This document shows, piece after piece, positions 63,198 through 64,000 of a DNA stretch of 64,000 nucleotides. Position 1 is the stretch's first letter. Each line of letters opens with the position of its first letter. Below the pieces are notes generated by a model. The model ran no database searches. It was not told the DNA's origin and saw only the letters and a program-made list of their open reading frames with translations. The position numbers and the translations under genes are program-made. The DNA lies in NCBI RefSeq assembly GCF_025141175.1, contig NZ_CP081155.1, positions 2,757,001 through 2,821,000 of the forward strand. Direction: 5' to 3'. The stretch comes from Jannaschia sp. M317. GTDB taxonomy: Bacteria > Pseudomonadota > Alphaproteobacteria > Rhodobacterales > Rhodobacteraceae.

Positions 63198-64000
63198 ATG
63201 AGGTATCTACTAAGCGCCGTGGCGGCATCTGCGTTGCTCGGCACCGCGGCAACCGCGCAAACCAACCTGGAGCTGCTTGGCCAGTTCAAGGTTACGGGTA
63301 CGACCGAACACACAGTCATTGACCAAAATGCGCCTGCTGCCGACTCGATCCGATCGGTGCTCGAAGGCATCACCCTGCCGGACGGCTTCAAGATCGAGTT
63401 GTATGCGCTCGTGCCGGATGCGCGCCACATGGCGATGGCACCGCAGGGTACTGTGCTCTTTGTGGGAACGAAGAAAGAGAAGGTCTGGGCCGTTCTGGAC
63501 CGCGATCGCGACCGCGTCGCCGACGAAGTAAAAGACTTTGCGCCGTCGTTGGAATTTGACGTTCCGAATGGTGTGGCTTTCTCCGACGATGGCTTTTTGT
63601 TCATCGCCGAGCGTAACCGGGTAATGATGTACCCCGCCGCCGAGTTCTTTCACGAGAGCCCGGACGTCGTCGCCGTCCCGATCGTCCCCCAAGGCACGCT
63701 GATCCCGGTTGAGGAAGAAAGCTACAACCATACGGCCCGCGTGATCAAAGTCGGGCCTGACAACAAGCTCTACATCTCGCTTGGTCAGCCTTTCAATGTT
63801 GCTCCGGCGGAAAAGCTTGACCTCTATGATGAATGGGGGATCGGCGGGATCATCCGCATGAACCGGGATGGCTCTGACCGCGAAGTCTACACCTACGGCG
63901 TTCGCAATTCCGTCGGGCATGACTTCCACCCTGTAACGGGTGAGCTTTGGTGGACGGACAACCAGGTCGACGGCATGGGCGACGACATCCCCCCAGGTGA
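63198..64000 (+). CDS. Secreted PQQ-dependent sugar dehydrogenase-like protein (partial, runs off right edge)
   Basis: An open frame of 267 codons without stop to the window edge. It starts with a signal peptide (MRYLLSAVAASALLGTAATAQ) after GGAGGATCTG. The mature part has the soluble glucose/L-sorbosone dehydrogenase beta-propeller pattern (LPDGFKIELYALVPDARHMAMAP, VLFVGTKKEKVWAVLDRDRD, PNGVAFSDDGFLFIAERNRV, YGVRNSVGHDFHPVTGELWWTDN). It would oxidise a sugar or alcohol in the periplasm using PQQ. Divergent from the AcoR-like regulator, its likely controller. Confidence 0.85.
   Translation, partial: MRYLLSAVAASALLGTAATAQTNLELLGQFKVTGTTEHTVIDQNAPAADSIRSVLEGITLPDGFKIELYALVPDARHMAMAPQGTVLFVGTKKEKVWAVLDRDRDRVADEVKDFAPSLEFDVPNGVAFSDDGFLFIAERNRVMMYPAAEFFHESPDVVAVPIVPQGTLIPVEEESYNHTARVIKVGPDNKLYISLGQPFNVAPAEKLDLYDEWGIGGIIRMNRDGSDREVYTYGVRNSVGHDFHPVTGELWWTDNQVDGMGDDIPPG

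Overview
The window looks like a chromosomal segment from a marine-type alphaproteobacterium of the Rhodobacteraceae (roseobacter group). This is inferred from the high GC content, a C4-type 5-aminolevulinate synthase (HemA), an endolysin/holin pair of the gene transfer agent type, a surE-pcm-nlpD-tatABC neighbourhood, a split ccm cytochrome c maturation set and gene order that I recognise from this family. No rRNA, tRNA, CRISPR array or intact insertion sequence was seen.

Left part (1-29 kb) is mostly core metabolism. Minus-strand genes run mltG, fabF, an enoyl-CoA hydratase homolog, ccmH, ccmF, a holin/endolysin lysis pair and a cytochrome b561-YceI fusion. Plus-strand genes follow: fabD, fabG, a RidA homolog, acpP, an acyltransferase, murI, ccmE, two EamA transporters, a FadL-type outer-membrane protein, an unassigned P-loop protein, metA, a MerF-like protein, an alpha/beta hydrolase, ppk2, a TetR regulator, two small secreted proteins, hemA, a RodZ-like protein and ispG. 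A cytosine methyltransferase then overlaps a GIY-YIG nuclease, together a likely restriction-modification system.

Middle part (29-49 kb): a complete branched-chain amino acid-type ABC operon (livKGF-x-HM order) with an extra small secreted protein; an operon-like block tatA-tatB-tatC-DUF815; surE-pcm-nlpD; another enoyl-CoA hydratase homolog; a PaaI-type thioesterase; a divergent DUF1127/MocR pair; ribosomal genes rplM-rpsI; two small envelope proteins; a possibly frameshifted secreted protein; and a polyamine/betaine-type ABC transporter with two permeases and an ATPase but no binding protein.

Right part (49.4-64 kb) looks accessory, with noticeably lower GC in stretches (about 52-57% in hand-counted lines near 50.4, 61.3 and 62.3 kb, against 72% near 20.4 kb). 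Two divergent gene blocks meet at a 66-bp promoter gap. The leftward block encodes an RpiR regulator, a Rieske oxygenase, an Asp/Glu racemase-superfamily protein, a sulfotransferase-like protein, an aldehyde dehydrogenase and a carboxymuconolactone decarboxylase-family protein. The rightward block encodes a dimethylglycine-dehydrogenase-like flavoprotein, an MDR oxidoreductase, an enolase-superfamily enzyme and a class III aminotransferase. Together these suggest breakdown of a quaternary or N-methylated amine by demethylation, epimerisation or elimination and oxidation; the substrate is unknown and this is the best candidate for an undescribed system here. The window ends with an AcoR-like regulator whose ATPase motifs are degenerate, divergent from a secreted PQQ-type sugar dehydrogenase cut by the window edge.
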